NCBI RefSeq assembly: GCF_002214185.1
Contig: NZ_CP022161.1
Location: 2,851,767 to 2,915,766, forward strand
Origin: Streptomyces capitiformicae
GTDB lineage: Bacteria; Actinomycetota; Actinomycetes; Streptomycetales; Streptomycetaceae
Direction: 5' to 3'
Length of the DNA: 64,000 nucleotides
The notes beneath the pieces were generated by a model. The model had not been told where the DNA came from. It searched no databases and saw nothing but the letters and a program-made list of their open reading frames with translations. Of the stretch, positions 24,834 through 34,200 are shown piece by piece (position 1 is the first letter of the stretch; each line of letters begins with the position of its first letter). The position numbers were made by a program, and so were the translations under genes.

Positions 24834-25714
24834 CACAGCCCGACCTCGTCGAGGAGGGCGTGGCCGACATGTCGGACCGGCGCGCGCGTTCCTTCGCACA
24901 GGTCGACGTGTTCTCCGGGACCCCCTGGCTCGGCAATCCCGTGGCGGTCGTGCTCGACGGCGGCGGGATCAGCGACCTGGACATGGCGCGATTCGCCGCC
25001 TGGACCAATCTCTCCGAGACCACGTTCTTCGTTCCGCCCTCGTCCGACGAGGCCGACTACGGGCTGCGCATCTTCACCCCGGGCGGGGAGATCCCGTTCG
25101 CGGGCCATCCCACCCTGGGTTCCGCCCACGCGTGGCTCGAAGCGGGCGGGGTCCCGAGGACACCCGGGACGGTCCGGCAGGAGTGCGGGGCCGGGGTGGT
25201 GGAAGTACGGCGGTCCGGCACCCGGCTCGCCTTCCGTGCCCCCGAGCTCACCCGCGCCGGTCCGCTGGACTCCGCGCACCTCGACCGGATCGCCCGGGGG
25301 CTGCGGATCGACCGGGCGCGGATCGTCGACCACCAGTGGGTGGACAACGGTCCGGGCTGGGCCGCCGTACGCCTCGCCTCGGCGGCGGAGGTGCTGGCGC
25401 TGGAGCCGGACGACCGGTCCATGCGGGACCTGATGCTCGGTGTCGTCGGTGCCTATCCGGAGGGTGGGCCCCTGCGGTTCGAGATGCGGGCGTTCGGCCT
25501 GCCGGCCGGGGTGCGTGAGGATCCGGTGACCGGCAGTCTGCACGCCGGGGTCGCCCAGTGGCTGGTCGGCGACGGTACCGCTCCGCGGTCGTACCGGGCG
25601 GGCCAGGGCGCCCGGCTCGGGCGGCATGGAGTGGTCACCGCGGAAGCCCACGGCCAGGACGTGTGGATCGGCGGCGAGAGCATCACCTGCGTGCGTGGCA
25701 CCGCCCACATCTGA
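24830..25714 (+). CDS. PhzF-family isomerase
   Basis: 294 residues from GTG 24830; in-frame ATG 24869 is also possible. PhzF fold marks: FAQVDVFSGTPWLGNPVAVVLDG, then TNLSETTFFVPPSS with the catalytic Glu, LRIFTPGGEIPFAGHPTLGSAHAWL, and DPVTGSLHAGVAQWL near the end. PhzF-type enzymes shift double bonds by general acid/base catalysis. An isomerisation of a cyclohexadienyl intermediate from prephenate would parallel the BacB step of bacilysin. It is the last gene of the coupled precursor series. Confidence 0.85.
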   Translation: MTQPDLVEEGVADMSDRRARSFAQVDVFSGTPWLGNPVAVVLDGGGISDLDMARFAAWTNLSETTFFVPPSSDEADYGLRIFTPGGEIPFAGHPTLGSAHAWLEAGGVPRTPGTVRQECGAGVVEVRRSGTRLAFRAPELTRAGPLDSAHLDRIARGLRIDRARIVDHQWVDNGPGWAAVRLASAAEVLALEPDDRSMRDLMLGVVGAYPEGGPLRFEMRAFGLPAGVREDPVTGSLHAGVAQWLVGDGTAPRSYRAGQGARLGRHGVVTAEAHGQDVWIGGESITCVRGTAHI

Positions 25715-25895
25715 CACCGGCCCGCTCCGGCCTGGCGGAGAACCCCGCCGGCTCCGGACCCCGGAGAACCGCCGCCGACTCCCGTCCCCGGCGACACCCC
25801 GTCGCCCTCGCATCCCGTTGACCCGCCTTCGCCCCAGCCCCCGGGCACCCCCGTCCAGCCCGCTCACCTTGCCCGAAACACCCACGGAGACCCGT

Positions 25896-27104
25896 ATGAC
25901 CGACATCGCCCTGGAACCTCTGCCGAACCCCGGCGACGAGGGCACCTGCCCCTTCGATCTGCCCTCTGCTCTCGCCAAGTGGCGGGAGGAGGAACCGGTC
26001 CGCCGGATCTCCGTGGAGAGCGGCGGCTCCGCCTGGCTGGTGACCCGCCACGAGGACGTACGGACCGCCCTCGGCGACCACCGGCTCAGCGCCGACCGCA
26101 ACCGGCCCGGCTTCCCCCACCTCCGGGCGGACGAACCCCCGATGCCGCCGGGGACGTTCGCCCAGTACGACCCGCCCGAGCACACCCGCATCCGGCGCAT
26201 GCTGACCAAGGCGTTCATGCCGAAGAACGTGGAGAAGCTGAAGTCGCTCATCCGCGAGACCGTCGACGAGCTGCTGGACGCGATGGAGCGGCAGCCGCAA
26301 CCCGCCGACCTGTACCGCGACTTCGCGCTGCGGCTGCCCACGCTGACGATGTGCGGACTCCTGGGTGTTCCCTACGATGACCGGGCCGTCTTCCAGGAGA
26401 ACACCCAGGCCATCCTGAACCTCGGACTCCCCGGTGCCGAGGTGACCGCCGCCTACGAGCGCATGCTCGCCTACATCGGCGAACTGCTCGACGCCAAGGG
26501 ACTCGCCCCGCAGGACGACCTCGTCAGCGAACTCGCCGTCGAGCGGGTGGCCACCGGCGAACTCACGAAGGTGGAGGCCATCGGCGTCATCGCGCTGCTG
26601 CTCATCTCCGGCCACGACACCACCGCCACCAGCATCAGCCTGGGCACCATCGCCCTGCTGCGCGAGCCCGACCGACTGCGCCGTCTGCTCGCCGAACCCG
26701 ACACCGTCCCCGGCGCCGTCGAGGAGCTGCTCCGCTATCTGCCCGGCCTGCACACCGGAGTACGCCGGATCGCCACCGCCGACCTGGAGATCGGCGGGGT
26801 GACGATCCGGGCGGGCGAGGGCGTGATCATGGCCCTCAACGCGGCCAACCGCGACCCTCGGGTCCACGACCGGGCCGACCGGCTCGACTTCGACCGTGAC
26901 CGGGTCGGGCGCTCCAGCCTGGCCTGGGGACACGGCATTCACAAGTGCCTGGGGCAGTCGCTGGCGCGGGCCCAGTTGCAGATCGCTCTGCCGGCCCTGT
27001 TCGAGCGGTTCCCCGGGCTGCGGCTCGCCGTCCCCTTCGAGGAGATCGACTTCCGGGACAAGGCCCTGTTCTTCAGCGTGCACAAGCTTCCCGTCGCCTG
27101 GTGA
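25896..27104 (+). CDS. Cytochrome P450
   Basis: 402 residues. ISGHDTTATS is the I-helix oxygen-activation motif and EELLRYLPG the ExxR. The heme loop is LAWGHGIHKCLGQSLAR, with the usual F replaced by W in the FGxG position. QYDPPEHTRIRRMLTKAF is the C-helix. It has the bacterial class I length and is served by the ferredoxin gene at 27542. Its 5' part is duplicated just downstream as a broken copy. The substrate is unknown; it is not part of the salA-G-like block, so it may act on the precursor or the finished product. Confidence 0.88.
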   Translation: MTDIALEPLPNPGDEGTCPFDLPSALAKWREEEPVRRISVESGGSAWLVTRHEDVRTALGDHRLSADRNRPGFPHLRADEPPMPPGTFAQYDPPEHTRIRRMLTKAFMPKNVEKLKSLIRETVDELLDAMERQPQPADLYRDFALRLPTLTMCGLLGVPYDDRAVFQENTQAILNLGLPGAEVTAAYERMLAYIGELLDAKGLAPQDDLVSELAVERVATGELTKVEAIGVIALLLISGHDTTATSISLGTIALLREPDRLRRLLAEPDTVPGAVEELLRYLPGLHTGVRRIATADLEIGGVTIRAGEGVIMALNAANRDPRVHDRADRLDFDRDRVGRSSLAWGHGIHKCLGQSLARAQLQIALPALFERFPGLRLAVPFEEIDFRDKALFFSVHKLPVAW

Positions 27105-27137
27105 CGGCCGCGCCCTGCATCGCCCACGGAGATTCGT

Positions 27138-27543
27138 ATGACCGTTGTCGCCCGCGATAACCCGCTGCATCCCGGCGACCGGAGCACCTGCCCTTTCGCC
27201 ACAGCCGACGCCACCCTCGACACCTTGCCGAACCCCGGCGACGAGGGCACCTCTCCGTTGGCTCCGCCCCCTGCTCTCGCCAGGTGGCGGGAGGAGGAAC
27301 CGGTTCGCCGGATCTCGGTGCCGGGCGGCCGCACGGCCTGGCTGGTGACCCGCCACGAGGACGCACGGACCGCCCACGGCGCCAACCGGCTGAGCTCCGA
27401 GCGTGACCGGCCCGGGCTGTCCCCTGCCCAGCGCCGACGAAGTCCCGACGCCGTGACTTCCGTGAGAATCACCTGTTCCTCGGTGTCCACGACATCCCCG
27501 TCACCTGGTGGCGCAGAAGAGCACGGAGGAGAGCAGCACCCAT
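27138..27543 (+). pseudogene. Internally deleted duplicate P450
   Basis: The first about 95 codons closely copy the preceding P450 (LPNPGDEGTSPLAPPPALAR, WREEEPVRRIS, AWLVTRHEDARTA, including the CCCACGGAGA ribosome-site context). The sequence then jumps in another frame to FRENHLFLGVHDIPVTW, the equivalent of the parent's last residues (FRDKALFFSVHKLPVAW). About 300 codons with the I-helix and heme Cys are gone. It is a tandem duplicate that suffered one large deletion and cannot bind heme. Confidence 0.8.
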
Positions 27544-27739
27544 GAGGATCGAGATCGACAAGGAACAGTGCCTGGGGGCCGGCCAGTGCCAGCTGTACGC
27601 ACCGCAGGTGTTCGACCAGAGCGACGAGGACGCCCTCGTGGAACTGCTGGCGGAGGCCCCACCGCGGGAGCTCCACGACGGGGTCCGCGACGCCGCCACG
27701 CTCTGCCCCGGTGGGGTGATCACCCTGCGCGAGGGGTGA
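27542..27739 (+). CDS. [3Fe-4S] ferredoxin, P450 partner
   Basis: 65 residues: MRIEIDKEQCLGAGQCQLYA, then a final Cys in DAATLCPGGV. Three Cys with Ala/Gly at the usual fourth position indicate the single [3Fe-4S] cluster ferredoxins that serve Streptomyces P450s. It overlaps the end of the broken P450 copy, as intact P450-ferredoxin pairs do. The partner is presumably the P450 at 25896 and perhaps that at 41171. Confidence 0.88.
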   Translation: MRIEIDKEQCLGAGQCQLYAPQVFDQSDEDALVELLAEAPPRELHDGVRDAATLCPGGVITLREG

Positions 27740-27774
27740 CCCTGCCGCAGACACTGCCGTGAGACCCGCGAGCA

Positions 27775-27815
27775 CACATGGGCCGCTGGGCACGTACTGC
27801 CCAGCGGCCCATGTG
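27775..27815. terminator. Strong bidirectional hairpin terminator
   Basis: An 18-bp perfect stem (27775-27792 with 27798-27815) and a 5-base loop, between the convergent ferredoxin and proteasome genes. Arms begin CACATGGGCC and end GGCCCATGTG. Confidence 0.85.
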
Positions 27816-27822
27816 CGTGGGC

Positions 27823-28677
27823 TCAGAACGCGGCGACCGGCCCGTTCGGCTGATTGTGGCGCTGTTCGACCATCTCGCGCGCCAGACCTTCCGTCTCCTC
27901 TTCGAAGAGGTGCTCGAAGCCGTCGTCGGTGATCACCGAGATGATGGGGAAGATCCGGCGGCTGAGGTCCGGGCCACCGGTGGCCGAGTCGTCGTCGGCC
28001 GCGTCGTACAGGGCCTGAAGAGCGGCCAGGGCCGCCTCACGCCGGGACATGCCTCGGCGGTACAGCTTCTTCAACGAGCCCCGGGCGTACGGCGATCCGG
28101 AGCCCTCGGCATGGAAGTCCGTCTTCTCGTACGGGCCGCCGGTGACGTCGAAGCCGAACACCCGGCCGCGCTCGCCCTCGGGGGCCGACGGGTCGTATCC
28201 GACGAGCAGCGGCACCACGGCGAGGCCCTGCATGGCCTGGCCGAGGTTCTGCCGAACCAGGTGGGCCAGCCGGGTCGCCTTCGCGCTGAGGGTCATCGGA
28301 ATGCCCTCGATCTTCTCGAAGTGCGTCAGCTCGACCTGGTAGAGCTTCACGAGGTCCAGCGCGAGGCCCACCGTGCCGGCGAAGGCGAGGGCCGTGTAGT
28401 CGTCTGCCGGGTGCACCTTCTCCAGATCGCGCTGGGAGATGAGGTTGCCCATGGTGGCCCTACGGTCGCCGGCGATCATCACACCGTCGCGGTAGGTGAG
28501 GGCGAGCACCGTGGTGCCGTGCGGGACCTGGTCGGGTGCGGCCCGGACGCCGTCCGGCAGGAGCCCTTCCGTGCCGAGCAGCTCGGGCCGATGGGTCTGG
28601 AGGAACTCGATGAAAGAAGAACTTCCGGTCGCGAACAGATCCGTGCCTAAATGGCCTGCGCTCTCGCGCGATGTCAT
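27823..28677 (-). CDS. prcB: Proteasome beta subunit, cluster-borne self-resistance copy
   Basis: 284 residues, GAGGGG ahead of ATG 28677. A 54-residue propeptide (FATGSSSFIEFLQTHRPELL) ends at VPHG, and Thr55 becomes the catalytic Thr1 (TTVLALTYRDGVMIAGDRRATMGN keeps Asp17, Arg19 and the Lys33 block LEKVHPADDY). Mature positions 45 and 49 are Phe and Val (LAFAGTVGL). Housekeeping Streptomyces PrcB has Ile/Met and Ala there as I recall. SalI of Salinispora, the salinosporamide resistance subunit, carries the same Phe45 and Val49 changes in the S1 pocket. No alpha-subunit gene is adjacent. It forms a minus-strand pair with the KASIII-like gene upstream and is best explained as target-modification resistance to a proteasome inhibitor made by this cluster. 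Confidence 0.95.
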   Translation of the reverse strand: MTSRESAGHLGTDLFATGSSSFIEFLQTHRPELLGTEGLLPDGVRAAPDQVPHGTTVLALTYRDGVMIAGDRRATMGNLISQRDLEKVHPADDYTALAFAGTVGLALDLVKLYQVELTHFEKIEGIPMTLSAKATRLAHLVRQNLGQAMQGLAVVPLLVGYDPSAPEGERGRVFGFDVTGGPYEKTDFHAEGSGSPYARGSLKKLYRRGMSRREAALAALQALYDAADDDSATGGPDLSRRIFPIISVITDDGFEHLFEEETEGLAREMVEQRHNQPNGPVAAF

Positions 28678-28761
28678 AACGCGTCCCCTCGGTCCATGGT
28701 TCAACCGTCGCAAGTTAGCATGATCGGTTTGTCGGGGAAACCAGGCCGACTCCCGGGCGGC

Positions 28762-29802
28762 TCAGAGCCGGTCGGCCGGATCCTCCGTCACCTCGAGAAC
28801 CATCGCGGTCATGATGATGCCCACTCCCTGACTCACCAGCAGCACCCGGTTTCCGGGGGCCAGCCGCCCTGATTCGACGAGGTGGTTGAGCCCCGCGAAA
28901 GGATCCCCGGCACCAAGGTGACCGGTCTGCCGGGCGAAGTCCCATACCGTGCGCGCGGCATCCAGTCCGAACGCGTCGATGAACAGCCGCTGGATCACGT
29001 CGATTCCGATGAACGGCAGCACCAAGTGGTCGACCTTGCGCATGTCGACGTCCGCTTCCGCCGTCGCCTGCTCGACGGTCGTGCGCACCAGAGTTTCCTG
29101 CCGGTGCCAGAACTCGTCCACCGACATCGGCCCGCCCCCGAAGAACGAACGGATGCGTCCGGCCAGGTCGACGGGGTACGCGTCACTCAGTGCGGCAGGT
29201 GCCATGGGTGTGTCCCCTCGGTGCATCAGCTCCAGTTGGGGAAGGGCGTTCGTGGTCAGGGAGAGGATCCGCGCGAAGCCCTTGTCCCGGGAGAGGACCA
29301 AAGACGTCCCGCCGTCCGCGAAGACGACCGCGCTATCGGCCCGCCAGCGATCGATCACGGCCGCGGGCTGGAAACGGTCCGCCGTGGTCACCATGACAGC
29401 GGACTGGTCACGATGCGAATTGAGATGGGAGCAGGCCCACTCCAGAGCCACAAGTCCATTGCAGCCGCCGCGCAATTCGGTCGGCAGACACTGGGGGGTC
29501 AGCACCTTCTGCTGGATATAGGCCGCCGCGTTCCAGATATCGAGGCCGGAGTGCAGAACGACGGCGTGCAGCAGCGCCCCGATGTCCTCGGGCCGGGACC
29601 CGGACCTCCTCAGTGCCGTACGTGCCGCTGCGACAGCGAGGTCAGGGGCGCTCTGGCCCTCGTCGGCGACGGCGATCCCGGCATATTGGGTACGGTCGGC
29701 GTCCTCTTGGGCGTAGTGACCATCACGTATCGCCCTCTCCACGGTCACCCGGTCCGGCAGACAAGCGCCGGTTCCCGCGATCCAGATGTCGTTCCATCGC
29801 AT
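28762..29802 (-). CDS. KASIII-like acyltransferase (CerJ/DpsC type)
   Basis: 346 residues from ATG 29802 with GAGGA upstream. Thiolase-fold KASIII homologue: WIAGTGACLPDRVTVERAI, active Cys in LRGGCNGLVALEWA near 128, and GHLGAGDPFAGLNHLV near 300 where FabH has GNTSAAS. The FabH His block (VPHQAN) is replaced by LVLPFIGID. Loss of the Cys-His-Asn set in favour of a GHLGAGD motif is the mark of CerJ/DpsC-type enzymes that transfer acyl groups rather than elongate. It is the first gene of a transcript that continues into the resistance prcB. Its role could be starter supply or acylation of the product; unresolved. Confidence 0.78.
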   Translation of the reverse strand: MRWNDIWIAGTGACLPDRVTVERAIRDGHYAQEDADRTQYAGIAVADEGQSAPDLAVAAARTALRRSGSRPEDIGALLHAVVLHSGLDIWNAAAYIQQKVLTPQCLPTELRGGCNGLVALEWACSHLNSHRDQSAVMVTTADRFQPAAVIDRWRADSAVVFADGGTSLVLSRDKGFARILSLTTNALPQLELMHRGDTPMAPAALSDAYPVDLAGRIRSFFGGGPMSVDEFWHRQETLVRTTVEQATAEADVDMRKVDHLVLPFIGIDVIQRLFIDAFGLDAARTVWDFARQTGHLGAGDPFAGLNHLVESGRLAPGNRVLLVSQGVGIIMTAMVLEVTEDPADRL

Positions 29803-30189
29803 GGGGGGCGAATCCTCCCAGTTGGCTCTCGTTTTGTTTTTTCCACAGATCCTGCGGGCGAGCATTTGACTCCCTCGCCCTCCCCTTGACCCAGAACGTA
29901 CGGAAGGGGACAGGAGGATCGTCCAGCGGACTGTCGAAGAGTCGTCCTGACGGTGGAGGTCCGTGGTGGACACACAGGTCACCGGAGCCGGTCCACGCCG
30001 GACTGAGTTTTTTGGGGAAACGTGCATCGAACCGACCGACGCCGACCATCTCATCCCTGACACCAAGGGCGTCCAACAGGACCCGGTGACTGGTCAGCGC
30101 ACCGCGGGAGTCGGTCTGCGGGACGCCGGCCTTGCGGCAGAGGGCTGGAAGGATGTTGTGGTTGAGGTAGTCATTGCCGACGAGCCCTC
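29803..30189. other. Intergenic with integrase debris
   Basis: No intact gene. It holds the promoter side of the KASIII/prcB pair and the remnant of a tyrosine recombinase listed separately. Confidence 0.5.
30088..30180 (-). pseudogene. Tyrosine recombinase/integrase fragment
   Basis: About 30 codons: NDYLNHNILPALCRKAGVPQ, then TDSRGALTSHR. This is the block just before the catalytic Arg/His region of XerC-like integrases (PALCRKAGVPxxDxRGxxTSHR). The rest of the gene is absent. It sits between the KASIII and DUF2306 genes, a possible old insertion point within the cluster. Confidence 0.55.
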
Positions 30190-30921
30190 CTACTTCGCGC
30201 TTCCCTGAACCGGTCGCCGCTGTCCTTCGTTCCTTGGGCGTCCCAGTGCGTTGCCGCGCTGAATCCACCACTCCGCGATCAGCAGGTTCCCCACGAACGA
30301 AAACCAGTTCGCCGCGGCAGAGATGTCCTGGTCGGTCGCTCCGTAACTGTCCGGGATGATTGCCAGCATTATTACGATGTAAAGGCGTCCGGTGATTGCC
30401 GCCGCGGTCAGGGCAAATGAGCGGATCATCCAGATGCGGTGCATACGGAAGTCCCGGCGAAGTGCGGTACGTAGCCCCTGGACGCCAGTAATGAACCACA
30501 GCACGCAAAGAACGGACAGGGGCGCGCTGGCGGCCAGCCCCTGCAGCGACATGACTGCAACGGGCAGTGCAAAGATCGAGCCGGGTATGACGCACGCGAA
30601 ATAGAGGCGGCCGACCCACCGGTGCACTGGTCGGCGAGGGGTCTGCAACGACGGCACGAACTGCAGCACACCGACAGCGAGCGCGACAACGGCGGTGGCG
30701 ACGTGCATCACCAGCAGCCCGTAGTCCAGCATGCCGCGGACTGGCGTTCTGCTCTGGTCGATGTCCAAGGTCACATAGGCGCTCACGGAGAACACCGCCA
30801 CCGCGCAGGAAACGAAGCCGGCGAACCCCAACCACACAAGGTAGCCGGTGGATTTCTTCCGCGTACGTGCAGACGACGGCGTCTCCACGGCCGACTTACC
30901 GGGAACCAGGCCAGAGGTCAT
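30190..30921 (-). CDS. DUF2306 multipass membrane protein
   Basis: 243 residues from ATG 30921 (AGGAG nine bases upstream); a longer frame from 30975 lacks a site. Seven hydrophobic segments, among them YLVWLGFAGFVSCAVAVFSV, GLLVMHVATAVVALAVGVLQFV, FACVIPGSIFALPVAV and WMIRSFALTAAAITGRLYIV. His residues in PVHRWVGRLYF and FRMHRIWMIRS match the DUF2306 pattern, which resembles heme/quinone-interacting membrane proteins. Function unknown. Oriented away from the PKS gene; it may be unrelated to the pathway or serve export/redox needs. Confidence 0.75.
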   Translation of the reverse strand: MTSGLVPGKSAVETPSSARTRKKSTGYLVWLGFAGFVSCAVAVFSVSAYVTLDIDQSRTPVRGMLDYGLLVMHVATAVVALAVGVLQFVPSLQTPRRPVHRWVGRLYFACVIPGSIFALPVAVMSLQGLAASAPLSVLCVLWFITGVQGLRTALRRDFRMHRIWMIRSFALTAAAITGRLYIVIMLAIIPDSYGATDQDISAAANWFSFVGNLLIAEWWIQRGNALGRPRNEGQRRPVQGSAK

Positions 30922-31269
30922 GATGTCGCGCTCCTGACGGACGGTTAGGACAACAAGCTCGTATGGAGAGGGCATGACGGTGCGGGCACTACCTCACAGC
31001 ACACTGGGCGTCCCAACAGCGAGATCTCTGTGGCGGAAGTCCTCGCGGTAAGCATGTCGGCTCCCTTCACCCGCTTCAATCGCGATTTCCCGATGCCGTG
31101 GATCCATTGATCAGATGACTCGGAACGCGTACACGGATATGCGGTTGTCCCGAATGCGTTCGGCCGGGCATCACGTCAGGTGTTCCATGGCATCGAAAAA
31201 GCGCGTTTGAAGGCCCACTTGCTCTCGCTGATGATGTGAGCGGGCCATCCGAACGACGGAGGAAGAGAT
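30922..31269. promoter_or_regulatory. Divergent promoter region of the PKS operon
   Basis: About 350 bp between the divergent DUF2306 and PKS genes. It contains the conserved box at 31191-31211 and, next to the start, GGAGGAAGAG seven bases ahead of ATG 31270. Confidence 0.6.
31191..31211 (+). promoter_or_regulatory. Conserved regulatory box, copy 2
   Basis: CATCGAAAAAGCG followed by CGTTTGAA, 58 bases ahead of the PKS start; the first copy is at 20375-20395. The following GTTTGAAGGCCCA resembles GTTTCAAAAGGCCCA ahead of the FAAL gene near 17490, hinting at a shared activator. Confidence 0.5.
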
Positions 31270-34200
31270 ATGCCGACTGATTCCAGTCCGCTCGATATCC
31301 ATGGGATCAGAGACTTTCTTCTTTCCCGGCTCGCCGAGTCGCTCGGCGTTCCCCGCGACGAGGTGGATCCACGGGCGCCCCTGCATCGCCTCGGCCTGGA
31401 CTCGGTGAAGGCCACGGCACTTGTCACCGCGCTGTCGGAATTCCTCGGCCGTACGGTTCCGGTCACCCTGGTGTGGGACCACCCGACGCCGGAGGAACTG
31501 TGCCGCGCACTCGCAAAGGGCCCGGACGACACCGGTGCCGCGGCGGACGGGGCGACACGCCCGGCGAGGACGTACGGCCCCCAGGAGCCGGTCGCCCTCG
31601 TGGGGATCGGGTGCAGGCTGCCGGGAGCGCCGGATCCGGCGTCCTACTGGCGGCTGCTCGTGGACGGCGGGGACGCCGTGGACAGGGTGCGATCCGCGCG
31701 GCGCGCGCTGGGGCCCGACGACGTGGCGGCCTCGTTCCGCTGGGGCGGTTACCTCGACGACATCGACATGTTCGATCCGCTGTTCTTCGGGATCTCACCC
31801 CGTGAGGCGGTCGCCATGGACCCCCAGCAGCGTCTGGTGCTGGAGCTGGCGTGGGAGGCGCTGGAGGACGCCGGTGTTCCGCCGGGCAGCCTCGTCGGCA
31901 GCGACACCGGTGTCTTCATGGGCTCCAGTTGGAGCGACTACGCGGCGATGGCGCATCAGTCCGGCTTCCGGCAGGACATCGGACCCCATACGGCGACGGG
32001 CACGCACGACAGCATCATCGCCAACCGGGTCTCGTACACCCTCGGGCTGCAAGGTCCCAGCATGGCCGTGGACACCGCCTGTTCGGCCTCGCTCGTCGCG
32101 GTCCACCTGGCCTGCCAGGCGATCCGCAGTGGCGAGAGCGAGCTGGTCCTCGCCGGTGGGGTCAATCTGAGTTTCTTCACCGACCACTTCCTGGCCATGG
32201 ACCAGATCGGAGCCCTGTCCTCGGACGGCCGGATCAAGGCCTTCGACGCCCGTGCCGACGGCGCCGTGCGCTCCGAGGGGGCGGCGGTGGTCGTTCTCGC
32301 GCCGCTGCGCGTCGCCCTGGAGCGCGGGCTGCCCGTGTACTGCCTCATCCGCGGCAGCGCCGTCAACAACGACGGTCTGAGCAACGGGCTCACGGCTCCC
32401 AACCCCCGCGCCCAGGAAGCCCTGCTGCGTACCGCCTACCGCAGGGCCGGGGTCGCACCGGACCTGGTGGACTACGTCGAGTGCCACGGCACGGGCACCC
32501 CGCTGGGCGATCCGATCGAGGCGAAGGCGCTGGGGACCGTACTGGGCCGTGGCCGTGCGCCCGAGGACGCCCTGCGGATCGGTTCGGTGAAGACGAACAT
32601 CGGGCACCTCGAACCCGCCGCGGGCATCGCGGGCCTGGTCAAGGTGGCCCTCGCCCTGCGCAACGGAGTTCTCCCGGCCAGCCTGCACTACACGAGCCCC
32701 AATCCACGGATCCCGTTCGCCGAGGCCGGTCTGCGCGTGCAGGACCGGACCACCCTGTGGCCCCGGCGCTCGGACGTGCGGCGCGCCGGAGTCAGCGCGT
32801 TCGGCTTCGGCGGCACCAACTGCCATGTCGTCGCCGAGGAGTTCCCCCAGACGGAGAACTCCCTCCTGCTGCTGGGCGAGGACTCCGCGCAGGCACTCGC
32901 CGACCGGGTCACCGCGCTCCGCGCCGAGCTGGACGACGACACCCCGGCCGACCTGCCGGCCCTGTGCCGGGAGGAGTCCGGTACGCGCGGCAGCGGCCGG
33001 TTCCGGCTCGCGGCGACAGCCGACGACCGGGCCGAATTGCGGGCCCAGCTCGACGCGTTCACGGCCGGCCGCCCCCACCCGGGCCTGGCCACGGGCGAGG
33101 GCGGTGAGGGTCGGCCGCGGGTGGCGTTCCTGTGTTCCGGGACCGGCAGCCAGTGGGTGGGGATGGGGCGGCGGCTGCTCGCGGGCATGCCCGCGTTCCG
33201 CCGGTCCCTGCTGCGCTCGGACGCGCGTATTCGGGAGCTGGCCGGCTTCTCCGTGGTCGACGAACTGCTCGCGGACGCCGCACACGCGCGGCTCGACGAC
33301 ATGGAGATCGTCCAACCGCTGCTGTTCTCCGTGCAGATCGGCCTCGCGGACGCCTGGCGCTCACTGGGCGTGGAGCCCGACGTCGTGCTCGGCCAGAGCA
33401 TCGGCGAGTTCGCCGCCGCCCATGTCGCGGGGGCGCTCGACTTCGAGGACGCGACGCTGCTGGCGGTGCACCACGCGCGGCTCGTGCAGCGGCTCGCCGT
33501 GGGCCGCGGCGACACGATGGTGGTGGCGGCCGACGAGGAGCGGGTGGCGCCGCATCTCGCCGCCGTGGGCGGCGACCTCACGGTGGCCGGGCACAACGGC
33601 CCCACGTCCCTGCTGGTCTCCGGCGGGAGCGCGGAGCTGCAGGCGCTGACCGAGCTGCTGACGGCCGAGGGCGTGACCTGCCATCGCGTACGCATGGGCT
33701 ACGCGTCGCACTCGCCTCAGGTGGAGCCCGTACTGGAGCCGTTGCGCGCCGCGCTCGAAGGGATCAGACCGGTCCGGCCTCGTGTTCCCCTGATCTCCAC
33801 CGTCACCGGCGAGCTGATCGGGCCGGACGACCTCCTCGGCCCGGAATACTGGACGCGGAACGTCCGGAGCGGGACCAAGCTCATGCGTGCCGTGTTCACG
33901 CTGGCTGAGCAGGGTGTCGACGCCGTCGTGGAACTCAGCCCGCACCCGGTGCTGTTGAAGCCGGTGCGCGAGACGCTGGACGAGCGGGAGGTCCGCTGCC
34001 TCCCCTCGCTCCAGCGCGGCGTGGACGACGGCCGGAGCATGTTCCGCACGCTGGGCGAACTGCACGCCGCCGGGCTCCCCGTCACCGTCGGCCCCTCCGT
34101 CTCCGGGACTCGGGGACGCCATCTGGAGCCGGGCCGGCGGGCGGCGCTCACCCACGCCGGCCAGGCGTCCGTGCCCACCGAGCGGATGCAGCTCGTCCCC

